Of a DNA stretch of 64,000 nucleotides, positions 53,471 through 62,377 are shown piece by piece (within the stretch, counting starts at the first letter, position 1; each line of letters opens with the position of its first letter). Source of the DNA: Gemmatimonadaceae bacterium. GTDB lineage: Bacteria; Gemmatimonadota; Gemmatimonadetes; Gemmatimonadales; Gemmatimonadaceae. The DNA lies in NCBI GenBank assembly GCA_016742275.1, contig JACVCD010000001.1, forward strand, positions 62,001-126,000. Reading direction: 5' to 3'. The translations under genes were made by a program, and so were the position numbers. The notes beneath the pieces are model-generated. The model ran no database searches, was not told the DNA's origin, and saw nothing but the letters and a program-made list of their open reading frames with translations.

Positions 53471-55015
53471 ATGCCCCGATTCTATCTGACCACCGCCATC
53501 GACTATGCCAACGGCGATCCCCACCTCGGCCACGCCCTCGAGAAGATTGGCGCCGACGTGATCGCCCGATATCGCCGTCTGTGCGGCGATGACGTCCATT
53601 TGCTCATCGGCATGGACGAGCATGGTCAGAAAGTGCAGCAGACGGCGGCCAAGGAAGGCGTCGCTCCGCAGGCCTTTACCGATACCATCGCGGCCCGCTT
53701 TCAGGACATGTGGACGCGGCTCGGCATTTCGTACGATCAGTTCATTCGCACCACCGAAGCTCATCACAAGGCCGGTGTGCAGGCATTGATCCGGACCATT
53801 GCCGAACGCAATCCAGATGACTTCTACGAGCGATCCTACACCGGCATGTACTGTGTCGGCTGCGAGTCGTTCAAGCAGGACGCCGACATCGTCGAAGGCA
53901 AATGCGTGTTGCATCCGACGCGCACCCTTGAGGAAGTCGAAGAGCGCAACTGGTTCTTCCGCCTCAGCAAGTATCAGGGTTTTCTGCAGGATCTGCTGGC
54001 AAAGAATCCATCGTTCATCGAACCTGAAAGCCGTCGCAACGAAATTCTCGGCCTGCTCGCGCAGGGGCTCGAAGACATTTCCGCATCGCGAGCGCGACTC
54101 GATTGGGCGGTGCCGTTTCCGCTGCCACTCAGTAACGGCGAGACTCAGGGCACCTATGTGTGGTTCGACGCACTGCCCAACTACCTCACGGCAACGGGCT
54201 ATCCGGAGGCGGGATACGATGCACGCTGGCCTGCCGACATCCACATCATCGGCAAGGACATCACCCGCTTTCACGTCGTGATTTGGCCGGCCATGCTGCA
54301 TGCCGCCGGTGTGCCACTGCCCAAGCAGGTCTGGGCGCATGGTTTTGTGTCATTGGGCGGTGAACGCTTCAGCAAGAGCGCCGGCGTCAAGCTCGACCTC
54401 GGTGAAGCCGTTGATCGTTTTGGCGCCGATGCGTTCCGTTATGTACTGCTCCGCGAAGTGCCGTTCGACGGTGACGGTAACTTCTCGTGGGAGCGATTCG
54501 AAGAGCGCTACACCGCCGATCTGGCCAACGCATTTGGCAATCTGGCCAGTCGTGCCATGGCCATGGTGGAGAAGTACTTCGATGGCGTGGTGCCAAGCGC
54601 CGCACGACCCGATGCAGAAATCGAAGACGATGCCGATGTGACGGCATATCACGCCGCCATGCACGGCGAGAACGGCTGGCTTCTGCACGAGGGGCTCGCT
54701 GCTGTGTATCGCATGGCACAGCGTGCCAACGAGTACACCGCATCGACAGCACCGTGGGCTGTCGCCAAGGATCCCGCACGTCGTGCGGAGCTGGAGCAGA
54801 TCCTCAACTCGCTCATCCGTCGTGTGGCCAAACAGACGGTGTTGTACGCGCCCTTCATGCCCAACAAGTCGCAGCAGGTGTGGGCGCAATTGGGTGGCCC
54901 AGGTGAAGTTGCCGCCCAGCGAATCGACCAGCTCGACACTATCGATCCTACCGGCTGGCGCGTCAGCAAAGGCGATATTCTCTTCCCCCGCCCCGCAACG
55001 GAAAAGACCGCCTGA
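53471..55015 (+). CDS. metG: Methionyl-tRNA synthetase
   Basis: A class I aminoacyl-tRNA synthetase that charges tRNA-Met. The 514-residue protein has the HIGH-type motif GDPHLGHALEKIGADVIARY near the start, a zinc-knuckle region with CVGCESF, and the KMSKS equivalent RFSKSAGVKLD at about residue 299. It lacks the C-terminal tRNA-binding extension, as do many short bacterial MetG proteins. The ATG at 53471 is set by the family N-terminus; the track ORF extends 51 codons upstream only through the repeat array. No Shine-Dalgarno is seen, because the array reaches to 3 nt from the start. A perfect terminator overlaps its stop codon. Confidence 0.96.
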   Translation: MPRFYLTTAIDYANGDPHLGHALEKIGADVIARYRRLCGDDVHLLIGMDEHGQKVQQTAAKEGVAPQAFTDTIAARFQDMWTRLGISYDQFIRTTEAHHKAGVQALIRTIAERNPDDFYERSYTGMYCVGCESFKQDADIVEGKCVLHPTRTLEEVEERNWFFRLSKYQGFLQDLLAKNPSFIEPESRRNEILGLLAQGLEDISASRARLDWAVPFPLPLSNGETQGTYVWFDALPNYLTATGYPEAGYDARWPADIHIIGKDITRFHVVIWPAMLHAAGVPLPKQVWAHGFVSLGGERFSKSAGVKLDLGEAVDRFGADAFRYVLLREVPFDGDGNFSWERFEERYTADLANAFGNLASRAMAMVEKYFDGVVPSAARPDAEIEDDADVTAYHAAMHGENGWLLHEGLAAVYRMAQRANEYTASTAPWAVAKDPARRAELEQILNSLIRRVAKQTVLYAPFMPNKSQQVWAQLGGPGEVAAQRIDQLDTIDPTGWRVSKGDILFPRPATEKTA

Positions 55016-55033
55016 GCCAAAGCTCAGGCGGTC
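55006..55033 (+). terminator. Terminator overlapping the metG stop codon
   Basis: A perfect 12-bp stem (GACCGCCTGAGC / GCTCAGGCGGTC) with loop CAAA contains the TGA stop and is followed by ccccctttacg. It may also limit read-through from the converging lemA operon. Confidence 0.88.
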
Positions 55034-55037
55034 CCCC

Positions 55038-55131
55038 TTTACGCTGTTCAGCTAACGCATTTCAGCTTACGCCCCATCGGTCGCCTGCAGTTCCTTCCCG
55101 CAGTGAAAACCTTACGCCCTTCTCCTTACGC
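55038..55131. repeat. Degenerate 14-bp direct repeats (TTACGC core)
   Basis: TTACGC or TAACGC occurs at 55039, 55053, 55067, 55112 and 55126, that is at 14-bp steps within each cluster, between the metG terminator and the lemA stop. No inverted arm is visible. It may be a remnant of the array type seen elsewhere. Confidence 0.4.
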
Positions 55132-55134
55132 AGT

Positions 55135-55746
55135 CTACTTGGAGAAATCGACCGTAGGTGCCGCACGCGACGCGGGATCTGTCACCTCGAAGTATTCCCG
55201 CGGCTTTGCGCCGGTCGCCTTCGCAGTAAGCACCTGCGGGAACTTGCGGATGTACTCGTTGTACTGCCGGACCGCGCTGTTGTAGTCGGTGCGCGACACC
55301 GCAATGCGATTTTCCGTGCCCGTGAGCTCATCCTGCAAACGCAGGAAGTTTTCGTTCGACTTAAGCTCCGGATACGCCTCTACTGCGACCGTGAGGCGTC
55401 CCAACGCACCAGTGAGCTGTGCATTCGCGTTTGCCAGCTCAGCCGGATTCGAACCACCCGGCTTCTGCAATGCGCCCATCAGGCCAGCACGCGCCTGCGT
55501 GACTTCAGTCAGTACCTTCTCTTCCTGCGCGGCGAATCCCTTGACCGTGTTCACGAGATTCGGGATGAGATCCGCGCGACGCTGCAGCTGCGCATCGATG
55601 TTCTGCTTGGCCTGCGCCGCCTGCTCATCGAACGACTGAATGGAGTTGTAGCCACAGGCGCTGAGCGAAAGCGGAAGCACAACCGCCGCCAGCATCGTCA
55701 TCCGGCGAACGGAAGAACGAAACAGTGTGCGTCGTGTCATGAACAT
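55135..55746 (-). CDS. lemA: LemA family lipoprotein
   Basis: A 203-residue protein with signal MTMLAAVVLPLSLSAC (lipobox LSAC). The mature part has the LemA signature YNSIQSFDEQAAQAKQNIDAQLQRRADLIPNLVNTVKGFAAQEEKVL, followed by the long helical region ELKSNENFLRLQDELTGTENRIAVSRTDYNSAVRQYNEYIRKFP. LemA proteins are membrane-anchored helical bundles of uncertain function, often encoded beside TPM-domain proteins, as here. It is the last gene of the minus-strand trio TPM, nucleotidyltransferase-like, lemA, starting 20 bp after the preceding stop. Confidence 0.93.
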   Translation of the reverse strand: MFMTRRTLFRSSVRRMTMLAAVVLPLSLSACGYNSIQSFDEQAAQAKQNIDAQLQRRADLIPNLVNTVKGFAAQEEKVLTEVTQARAGLMGALQKPGGSNPAELANANAQLTGALGRLTVAVEAYPELKSNENFLRLQDELTGTENRIAVSRTDYNSAVRQYNEYIRKFPQVLTAKATGAKPREYFEVTDPASRAAPTVDFSK

Positions 55747-55766
55747 GAATCGGATCCTCGAGAGGG

Positions 55767-56543
55767 TCAGCGGGAAACGGGAGACAGCACGGCAGGCGCC
55801 GCATCAGGCGGCGAGAACTGATCGAGATACGTCACCAGTGCCGTCATCCCGGTAACGTACGATTCCAACAACGCCGGGGTGTCACCAGTCGACAGTGACG
55901 CTCCACGCTTGAGTTGCAACACACGATGATACGGCGTCGCATCGAATCCGGTGCGAGCAGCAACGGCATCGATCACCTGATCGGCGTCACGCGGGGGCAC
56001 CTCACCGTGCAATCGCATCAGCGAACGGAACAGCACGAGCAAGGCACTAAGACTCGCGCGCAACAAATCCTGCTGACGCACCGTGTCTGTGCCTGCCGTC
56101 ATGACACCGCGACGCAGACGCAGCAACTTCCCCATCGCCTCCTGCTCCACCTGGAGACGGAGATCGCTCAGCTTGACGTGCACACCGTCGAGCGGCAGCG
56201 CACCATGCAACACCCGATGGCGCTCGAAAATATCGGCGTACTCCATCGGAAAGATGTCGGCAGACGATTGCCACTCCGACGTGGTCAGTTCGAGAACCGG
56301 TGGATTTCCAGCCTCCTGCCATGCGCGCATGGTCTGGCCGAGCGCGCGCATCGCCTCAAACGAGATCGAATCCGAGATGACCATCACGTTCACATCGGAA
56401 ACACCCGCGAGATTCTCGTCGGTGGCCGCAGAACCATAGAGCACGATGGCACGCAACGCGGCACCATGCACCGCCTGCAACTGCGTGACCAACACGTCGA
56501 GTGAAAAGGTCGTGCGCTTGTCAGCCTTACCAGTCTGAGCCAC
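55767..56543 (-). CDS. Nucleotidyltransferase-like protein
   Basis: The chosen GTG at 56543 (GGAG 6 nt upstream, within three consecutive GTGs) gives 258 residues and a 17-nt overlap with the TPM gene. The track ORF at 56699 reads the Gly-rich tail of the TPM gene in another frame. Residues about 25-60 resemble the minimal polymerase-beta-type core: RAIVLYGSAATDENLAGVSDVNVMVI, where GS and the later D.N.. stand for the GS-x-DxD motif. The second Asp of DxD is Asn, so activity is uncertain. The rest is helical with no recognised domain. Its place between TPM and LemA genes suggests an envelope-related role. Confidence 0.65.
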   Translation of the reverse strand: MAQTGKADKRTTFSLDVLVTQLQAVHGAALRAIVLYGSAATDENLAGVSDVNVMVISDSISFEAMRALGQTMRAWQEAGNPPVLELTTSEWQSSADIFPMEYADIFERHRVLHGALPLDGVHVKLSDLRLQVEQEAMGKLLRLRRGVMTAGTDTVRQQDLLRASLSALLVLFRSLMRLHGEVPPRDADQVIDAVAARTGFDATPYHRVLQLKRGASLSTGDTPALLESYVTGMTALVTYLDQFSPPDAAPAVLSPVSR

Positions 56544-57381
56544 CACCACCTCCGCTGAATCCACCGCCGCCGCCAAAGCCACCGAATCCACCACCACCGC
56601 CGCCACCGAATCCGCCGCCACTCCATCCACCGCCGGACCATCCGCCATGATGGATCGACGGCCCGGGAATTGGCAACGGAATGCAGCCAACGCAGCCACG
56701 CCGGCGTCCGCCCTTCGAGCTGGCGATGATGAACAGGATCACCACCAGCACCAGTAGGATGAATGCGGGACTGTCTCCGTCATCACGTGAGCGCGAGCGC
56801 TCCTGCCGCGGCTGTCCGTCAAGCGTTACCCCGAATGCCGCCGCATAGCGATCGCCAACAGCAAACGCCATGCGCTCCATCGCTTCCGAATACTGCTGCG
56901 CCTGAAACAGCGGCGTCATACTACGGCAAATCGCACCAGCGGTGGCGTCGGTAATGAAGCCCTCGGCGCCCTGCCCCGTTTCAATCCGGCAACGTCCGCG
57001 CCCATCACTGGCTGTTTCCTTTGGCACCAGCAGGATGACCACGCCCGCATTGCGCGCCTGATCTCCAATTGCGGCATCGGATCCGATCTTCCACTCACGC
57101 CCCAGTCGCAGCGCGACTTCTTCTACCGGTCGCCCACCGAGATCCGGCAAAGTCACGACCACCAGATCGCCACGCGTCGCACTGTTGACGCGCCGTGCCA
57201 GGTCATCCAGGCGCGCCTTGGCGTCAGCACTGATGACATTGGCAAAATCGTTCACATAGCCGACCGGCTGCGGCAGCGCTGGAGGCTGGGCACGCAATGG
57301 GACAGGCGATGGGATCGGAAGCAGACCGGCCAGAACGAGCGCCAGAAGCAGTCGAATGATCACAGATGAATGATAACCCAA
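56527..57381 (-). CDS. TPM-domain membrane protein (YgcG family)
   Basis: A 284-residue protein with an N-terminal signal (IIRLLLALVLAGLLPIPSPVPLRA). A TPM domain at about residues 39-170 (VNDFANVISADAKARLDDLARRVNSATRGDLVVVTLPDLGGRPVEEVALRLGREW) continues through GVVILLVPKE and ICRSMTPLFQAQQYSEAM. A membrane helix (AFILLVLVVILFIIAS) and a Gly-rich tail ending GGGGGSDW follow. The domain was first described as a putative phosphatase. It heads the minus-strand operon with the nucleotidyltransferase-like gene and lemA. Confidence 0.88.
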   Translation of the reverse strand: MGYHSSVIIRLLLALVLAGLLPIPSPVPLRAQPPALPQPVGYVNDFANVISADAKARLDDLARRVNSATRGDLVVVTLPDLGGRPVEEVALRLGREWKIGSDAAIGDQARNAGVVILLVPKETASDGRGRCRIETGQGAEGFITDATAGAICRSMTPLFQAQQYSEAMERMAFAVGDRYAAAFGVTLDGQPRQERSRSRDDGDSPAFILLVLVVILFIIASSKGGRRRGCVGCIPLPIPGPSIHHGGWSGGGWSGGGFGGGGGGGFGGFGGGGGFSGGGGGSDW

Positions 57382-57465
57382 TGGTTGAGTTCCGTTCTAT
57401 ACCATCCAGGCGCGCACGGGCCGAGACCCTGAACGTCGGGCCCGGTACAGTGTAGGTTTCCCCGA

Positions 57466-58188
57466 ATGTCCGTCATGCGTTTTGCCTCCTTTGCCGCTGC
57501 CCTCCTGCTGCTGACAGGTGCCGCTGGCTCCTGCGGTTCCGCCGACTCCAAGAGCACAGCGGATTCTGCCGCCAAGCCGACGACACCCGCAGACAGCCTG
57601 CGCGATGCCGCGCTCATGAACAAAGCCGATCAGAGTCGGATTCTCGGGCCCGATACGGCGATGTGGGTTGTCATGATCAGCGACTTTCAGTGCCCGTACT
57701 GCAAGCGCTGGCACGATGAGTCCATGGTCAACTTCAAGCGGGAATTCGTAGACAAGGGCAAGGTCCGCTTCGCCTATCTGCATTTGCCGCTCGAATCCAT
57801 TCACCCGCATGCCCGTGCGCAGGCTGAGGCGTCGCTGTGCGCTGGTGTGCAAGGGAAGTTCTGGCAATACGAGGACGCCATCTTTGCCGGTTTCGAAACC
57901 GTGAAAGGCATGAGCAGTGTGTCACCTCTGCTCTCGCGCTATGCCAAGGACCTGCAGCTCGATGTACCCGCGTTCGAACAGTGCCGGAAGTCACCCGCCA
58001 TCAAAGCGCTGGTATCGAACGACATTGCGCAGGCCTCACAGGCGGGTGTGCAATCCACGCCATCGTTCATCCTTGGCGAGTATCTGGTGCAGGGTGCACT
58101 GCCCTGGCCAGACTTCCGTCGCGCAGTGGACTCCGCGCTCGCAATGCACAATCGCGTGCGCGCCAAGGGCACACCGTCGCGCAAGTGA
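57466..58188 (+). CDS. DsbA-like thioredoxin-fold lipoprotein
   Basis: A 240-residue protein with signal and lipobox GSC (LLLLTGAAGSC). The mature part has a Ser/Ala/Thr linker and then a thioredoxin-like fold: VVMISDFQCPYCKRWHDESMVNFKREF. The CPYC redox motif lies at about residues 76-79, and the cis-Pro is expected in QSTPSFILGEYLVQG. DsbA/Thioredoxin_4 family members oxidise or isomerise disulfides in the periplasm; the CPYC dipeptide alone does not settle the direction. The stop overlaps the waaA start by 4 nt (GTGA), so the two are translationally coupled. Confidence 0.88.
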   Translation: MSVMRFASFAAALLLLTGAAGSCGSADSKSTADSAAKPTTPADSLRDAALMNKADQSRILGPDTAMWVVMISDFQCPYCKRWHDESMVNFKREFVDKGKVRFAYLHLPLESIHPHARAQAEASLCAGVQGKFWQYEDAIFAGFETVKGMSSVSPLLSRYAKDLQLDVPAFEQCRKSPAIKALVSNDIAQASQAGVQSTPSFILGEYLVQGALPWPDFRRAVDSALAMHNRVRAKGTPSRK

Positions 58189-59477
58189 ACCCGCTGCTCG
58201 GCGCATTGTACGGCGCCGGCGTGGCGCTCGCTGACACCCTGTCAGCTGTTGCGCCGAGTAGCGAGAGCAAGATATGGCACTCGCTACGCGCACGTCGTGG
58301 TCTACTCGATCGCTGGCGTGCGCAGGCGGCCTCGCGCGATCATGCACGCCCACTCGTGTGGATGCATGCTCCATCAGTTGGTGAAGGATTGCAGGCACGC
58401 CCGGTCGCACACGCGCTCCGCGCAACGCATGCAGACTGGCAGCAAGCCTATTCTTTCTTTTCGCCGAGTGCGGAGCGATTCGCTACATCAGTCAGTGCGG
58501 AGTTCTGCGACTATTTGCCGTTCGACAGCACACGCGCGGCAGACACACTGCTGCAATTGCTGTCGCCACACGCACTCGTCTTCTCCAAGCTCGATGTGTG
58601 GCCAGTGCTCGTGGCGCGTGCCAGGCACGCCGGGGTACCCGTTGCGATGATCAGCGCGACGCTAGCCGCACAATCATCGCGGCGCGGCGGACTCTCATCG
58701 GCACTCCTTCGTGACGCCTATGCTGCGCTCGACGCAGTGGGAGCGATCGACGCCGAGAACGCTGAGCGGCTGGTATCTCTCGGCGTTCGGCGGGATGTCA
58801 TTCGCGTGACAGGAGACACGCGGTTCGATCAGGTAGCCCAGCGTGCAGCTACAGTTGATCGCACATCTCCGCTTCTGACCCTGCTGGCCTCCGACCGCCC
58901 GACATTGGTGGCGGGCTCCACATGGCCGGCAGATGAGGCCATGCTGTGTGCGGCATGGGAGTCCGTGCACTATTCGACTCCATCGGCTCGTTTGATCATC
59001 GCACCACACGAGCCAACGTCAACACATGTGCAGCCGCTACTGAACTGGGCGCGGACAAATGCACTCGAAGCAATGACACTTTCCGAAGCCGAATCACGTG
59101 GGCGCGCGGACAGTCTGGATGTAATCGTTGTCGATCGCGTTGGTGTGCTTGGTGAACTGTACGCCCTGGCCAACGTGGCCTTCGTCGGCGGTGGCTTCCA
59201 TACAGCCGGTCTGCATTCTGTCATTGAGCCCGCTGCATTTGGCATACCGGTGCTTTTCGGTCCGCGGCATCACATGAGTCGCGAGGCGGGTCTCCTCCTT
59301 GAATCGCGCGGAGCCGAATCCGTAGACTCGGCTCCTGCCATTGCTGACATGCTGAACCGATGGATCTCCGCTCATGAGATTCGTGAAGAAGCCGGCATGC
59401 GCGCGCGCCTGCTGGTGGAGGCAGAGTTGGGATCAACCGGTCGATCTGTTGGCCTGATCGAGTCTCTCATACCTTAG
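58185..59477 (+). CDS. waaA: 3-deoxy-D-manno-octulosonic acid transferase (Kdo transferase)
   Basis: WaaA adds Kdo to lipid A in LPS synthesis at the inner membrane. The 430-residue protein starts at GTG 58185. It has the N-terminal acceptor-binding motif WMHAPSVGEGLQARPV, a GT-B fold with the segment STWPADEAMLCAAWESV, IIAPHEP, and the C-terminal donor-binding GGGFHTAGLHSVIEPAAFGIPVLFGPR. These are the WaaA/KdtA patterns. The track ORF starts 116 codons too early inside the preceding gene. Its presence supports a LPS-containing outer membrane. The catalytic Glu is expected in SVGEG. Confidence 0.94.
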   Translation: MNPLLGALYGAGVALADTLSAVAPSSESKIWHSLRARRGLLDRWRAQAASRDHARPLVWMHAPSVGEGLQARPVAHALRATHADWQQAYSFFSPSAERFATSVSAEFCDYLPFDSTRAADTLLQLLSPHALVFSKLDVWPVLVARARHAGVPVAMISATLAAQSSRRGGLSSALLRDAYAALDAVGAIDAENAERLVSLGVRRDVIRVTGDTRFDQVAQRAATVDRTSPLLTLLASDRPTLVAGSTWPADEAMLCAAWESVHYSTPSARLIIAPHEPTSTHVQPLLNWARTNALEAMTLSEAESRGRADSLDVIVVDRVGVLGELYALANVAFVGGGFHTAGLHSVIEPAAFGIPVLFGPRHHMSREAGLLLESRGAESVDSAPAIADMLNRWISAHEIREEAGMRARLLVEAELGSTGRSVGLIESLIP

Positions 59478-59537
59478 CGGACAATTCCGTACGGCACCCT
59501 CGCCGCGCTGCCGAATTCCCCACATGTTTATTGCACT

Positions 59538-61013
59538 GTGCTTATCCCGCGTCGGCTGCCCCTCATCCGCTGCGCTGTACGATTCAGCATTCTGATTGCC
59601 CTGGTCGCGTGTGGCACCGTGCCTGGGACACAGCCAGTCGTGCCATTCAGTCCGCTTCGCGAGTCCATCAAGGCGCCACCGGGCACATCAGGCTACACGG
59701 CGCTCAAGGGCATACTGTTTGATTCGCTTGTACAGATCGACACACTGCGCGGCGCGCTGATTCAGCTCGAAGGGCGCGCGAGTATCGTATCGTCCGATCA
59801 ACGCGGGCATTTCCATTTCGACAGCGTCGAACGTGGCGTGCAACGACTGATCGTGCGACACCCTGTTCTGGATTCACTGGGAATTGGCGCGCTCCCTCTG
59901 CCAATCCTCGTCACATCGGGTGATCAAGGGATCGTGGCTCTACCGTCTGCCGAGGCGTATTACGCCTCGTTGTGCAGAAGCCCAAAGGGCAGCATGCTCG
60001 AAGGGGCCGTGATCGGCACTGTGCGGCGCGCAGAAGACGATTCTCCCATCCCCAACGTCGAAGTTGCTGGGTTTTGGCGGACAGCAGACTCTTCATACGC
60101 CGGCGCCAGGAGCCGTCCACGATCACGCAGTCGAACGGACAGCGTCGGTCATTTCGTACTGTGCAATGTTCCGCGCTTTCAGCCCGTCGAAGTCGGCGCC
60201 GGCATGAGCACGGAGTCGGAGCGGATTCGCGTCCAGTTGGGAGACCGTACACTGGCCGCGCATGATCTGACATTCGAGACACCGGATTCATTGCGTCGCG
60301 TCGGATCCGCCTCGTCAGTACGATTGGCGGTTCAACCCGGCACTGTACACGGGCGCATCGTGAATCCCGATGGAGAGGGAATACCGGATGTCCTGGTAGC
60401 GTTCGATCGACCGGTCTTGCGGGTACGCACGGATTCTGAAGGGCGATTCGCAATGCCCAACGTACCACCGGGGATTCGTACCCTTGAAGTGCGAGCCATC
60501 GGATATCAACCGATGCGGCTTGGCCTCAGCGTGCGCTCTGGCCACGAAGAATCGCAGACCATTACCATCGATCGTCGCGTCGCTGTTCTTGGCGCAGTGA
60601 CCGTTCGCGCCGATCGATTTACGACGTGGGACTCGTCAGGATTTGAAGAACGTCGCCGACGCGGTAGCGGCTACTTCCTGACGGCCGAAGATCTGAATGG
60701 CGTTGTGGACCTATCCACCGCATTGCGCATGGTGCCAGGGTTGCGAGGACGATCGAATGATCGCACGCAACGTTTGATCGCCGGTCGTGGAGCCGGATGT
60801 CTTCCGGCGTTCGTCGTGAATCAGGTACTGTTTGCGCCCGGTGGCTCAATCGGCCCTGAGGCCATGATTCGCGCGAGCGACATTCGCGCCATGGAAGTGT
60901 TTACCAGCCGACTGGCGACACCACCACAGTACCAACGCTACAGCGATTGCGCGGTCATCGTCATCTGGCTTCGAGATCCACAGCGAGAAATCGAAGCCAA
61001 AGCGCGAAGGTAG
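59538..61013 (+). CDS. Carboxypeptidase-regulatory-like and TonB-plug-like protein without barrel
   Basis: A 491-residue protein with N-terminal signal (IRCAVRFSILIALVACG; lipobox-like VAC) after a GTG start. Two or more carboxypeptidase-regulatory-like folds follow (GRASIVSSDQRGHFHFDSVERGVQRLIV..., VHGRIVNPDGEGIPDVLVAFDRPVLRVRTDSEGRFAMPNVPPGIRTLEVRAIGYQ). A plug-like domain comes next (RRRRGSGYFLTAEDLNGVVDLSTALRMVPGLRG...DIRAMEVFTS) and the protein ends DCAVIVIWLRD. No beta-barrel follows, so it is not a complete TonB-dependent receptor. It converges on a second protein with the same plan. Confidence 0.7.
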   Translation: MLIPRRLPLIRCAVRFSILIALVACGTVPGTQPVVPFSPLRESIKAPPGTSGYTALKGILFDSLVQIDTLRGALIQLEGRASIVSSDQRGHFHFDSVERGVQRLIVRHPVLDSLGIGALPLPILVTSGDQGIVALPSAEAYYASLCRSPKGSMLEGAVIGTVRRAEDDSPIPNVEVAGFWRTADSSYAGARSRPRSRSRTDSVGHFVLCNVPRFQPVEVGAGMSTESERIRVQLGDRTLAAHDLTFETPDSLRRVGSASSVRLAVQPGTVHGRIVNPDGEGIPDVLVAFDRPVLRVRTDSEGRFAMPNVPPGIRTLEVRAIGYQPMRLGLSVRSGHEESQTITIDRRVAVLGAVTVRADRFTTWDSSGFEERRRRGSGYFLTAEDLNGVVDLSTALRMVPGLRGRSNDRTQRLIAGRGAGCLPAFVVNQVLFAPGGSIGPEAMIRASDIRAMEVFTSRLATPPQYQRYSDCAVIVIWLRDPQREIEAKARR

Positions 61014-61045
61014 GAAATCAGGACTTCCGTGTAGCAGACGCTGGA

Positions 61046-62377
61046 TCAGCGCGTCCAAACGATGACGGCACCGCAATCGGTTCCTGCGCGTTGGAACTCG
61101 CTGGGCACAGCGGTGCCTCTTGGATACACCTCGACAGCAGCCACCATGTCGATGGGAACCATGTTATCCAGGCGTCCTTCGATGGTATTCACCAACGTGC
61201 CGTCGACGATGAGCGCCATCGGACAGTATCCAGCCATGATACTGAGGCGCGGCCCGAAGATCTGTGTTTCTCCCGCTCCATTGCGCTGCACCATGATCTG
61301 ATTGCGCCCGCGCAGGAGATCGCTCAACAGCTGCGGCTTGCGCATGGCAATTTCCTCGCGATCGATGAACACGCCATACAAACGGGCTTTGCGATCTTCA
61401 AAGCCACGCAACCGTCGACTCATGCGATCGTAGTCAGCGGTGACACGCATCGTGTCGAGGTTCGTGCCGGCCCCCGCGACAAACGGTGTGAACGTAACGG
61501 CCGCGTCGAGCGTGTCGATCGAGGCCAGCGTGGCCGTAAACACCACGGGCTCGAATCCTACTTTGCGCGCGCGCATGAAATACGGACCGGCTTCAAGATC
61601 GCGGAAGAAGAATCGCCCCGCAGAGTCGGTCATGGTCAGATGATTTGTTCCCAGCGCCGTGATCTGTGCACGCGCAACCGGTTCACCACCAGTTGAGATG
61701 ACACGTCCTGTCAGCAGATTGGCCGGCGAACCGGGTCGACGCGGTCCATCGGTTCTCGCTCCACCTGGGAGAGCGCTCACCCCAGGCGCTCCGCGGCGAA
61801 GCTGTACCGCATCAGCAGCCGCGCCTGCCTTCGCTGCAGACGAATCGGACACAGCCATCGCACCACTTCTTCCGCGTACGGCCGCGGCAGCCACGCTATC
61901 GGCACGCGCCAATGAATCAGTGGCCTTCCGCACGAGATGCCACACCTCATCGGCCACCAGGCGCACACGAACTTCCACGGTGATCTGATCGGCGATCTGC
62001 ACGTCGAAGCCGGCGGGCTCGTAGGCTTCGCGTTGCACTTCAAGACGCAGTGAACCCGGCACCAATCCTTCGATCTTGAACAGACCGAGGGAGTCCGATG
62101 TCGTAAACCATCGACGCGGCACCGTCGTACCACGCACATTCTCTCGCATGATGAGCTGTGCACCGGCAACCGGTGCACCCGTGCTGTCCACCACGACGCC
62201 CTTGATGCCGGTGAATCGGGCGATCGTTCGGTCCTGCTCAGCGCGATCCCGACCCGACTGTGCGACAAGTGGAGCGGTTGCTGTCGTGCACAGGCACGCG
62301 AGCACGAGTACCGACATCAAGAACGTCGTTGCTGACGAACCCACAGGGAACAGTATCCGTACCACCCTGCTTCTCAC
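61046..62377 (-). CDS. Carboxypeptidase-regulatory-like and TonB-plug-like protein without barrel (second)
   Basis: The 443-residue protein starts at GTG 62377, overlapping the upstream stop by 4 nt. After a signal segment (FLMSVLVLACLCTTATAPLVAQS) it has two regulatory-like folds (IKGVVVDSTGAPVAGAQLIMRENVRG..., LTGRVISTGGEPVARAQITALGTNHLTMTDSAGRFFFRDLEAG). A linker rich in Ala/Ser/Arg lies between them. A plug-like end follows (RKARLYGVFIDREEIAMRKPQLLSDLLRGRN...MVAAVEVYPRGTAVPSEFQRAGTDCGAVIVWTR). It shares the C-terminal pattern of the neighbouring 491-residue protein and, like it, has no barrel. Confidence 0.72.
   Translation of the reverse strand: MRSRVVRILFPVGSSATTFLMSVLVLACLCTTATAPLVAQSGRDRAEQDRTIARFTGIKGVVVDSTGAPVAGAQLIMRENVRGTTVPRRWFTTSDSLGLFKIEGLVPGSLRLEVQREAYEPAGFDVQIADQITVEVRVRLVADEVWHLVRKATDSLARADSVAAAAVRGRSGAMAVSDSSAAKAGAAADAVQLRRGAPGVSALPGGARTDGPRRPGSPANLLTGRVISTGGEPVARAQITALGTNHLTMTDSAGRFFFRDLEAGPYFMRARKVGFEPVVFTATLASIDTLDAAVTFTPFVAGAGTNLDTMRVTADYDRMSRRLRGFEDRKARLYGVFIDREEIAMRKPQLLSDLLRGRNQIMVQRNGAGETQIFGPRLSIMAGYCPMALIVDGTLVNTIEGRLDNMVPIDMVAAVEVYPRGTAVPSEFQRAGTDCGAVIVWTR

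Noticed and set aside
56544-56699. Upstream extension of the nucleotidyltransferase-like ORF
   Set aside because: This part reads the Gly-rich tail of the TPM gene in another frame; a GTG with GGAG at the correct distance lies at 56543.
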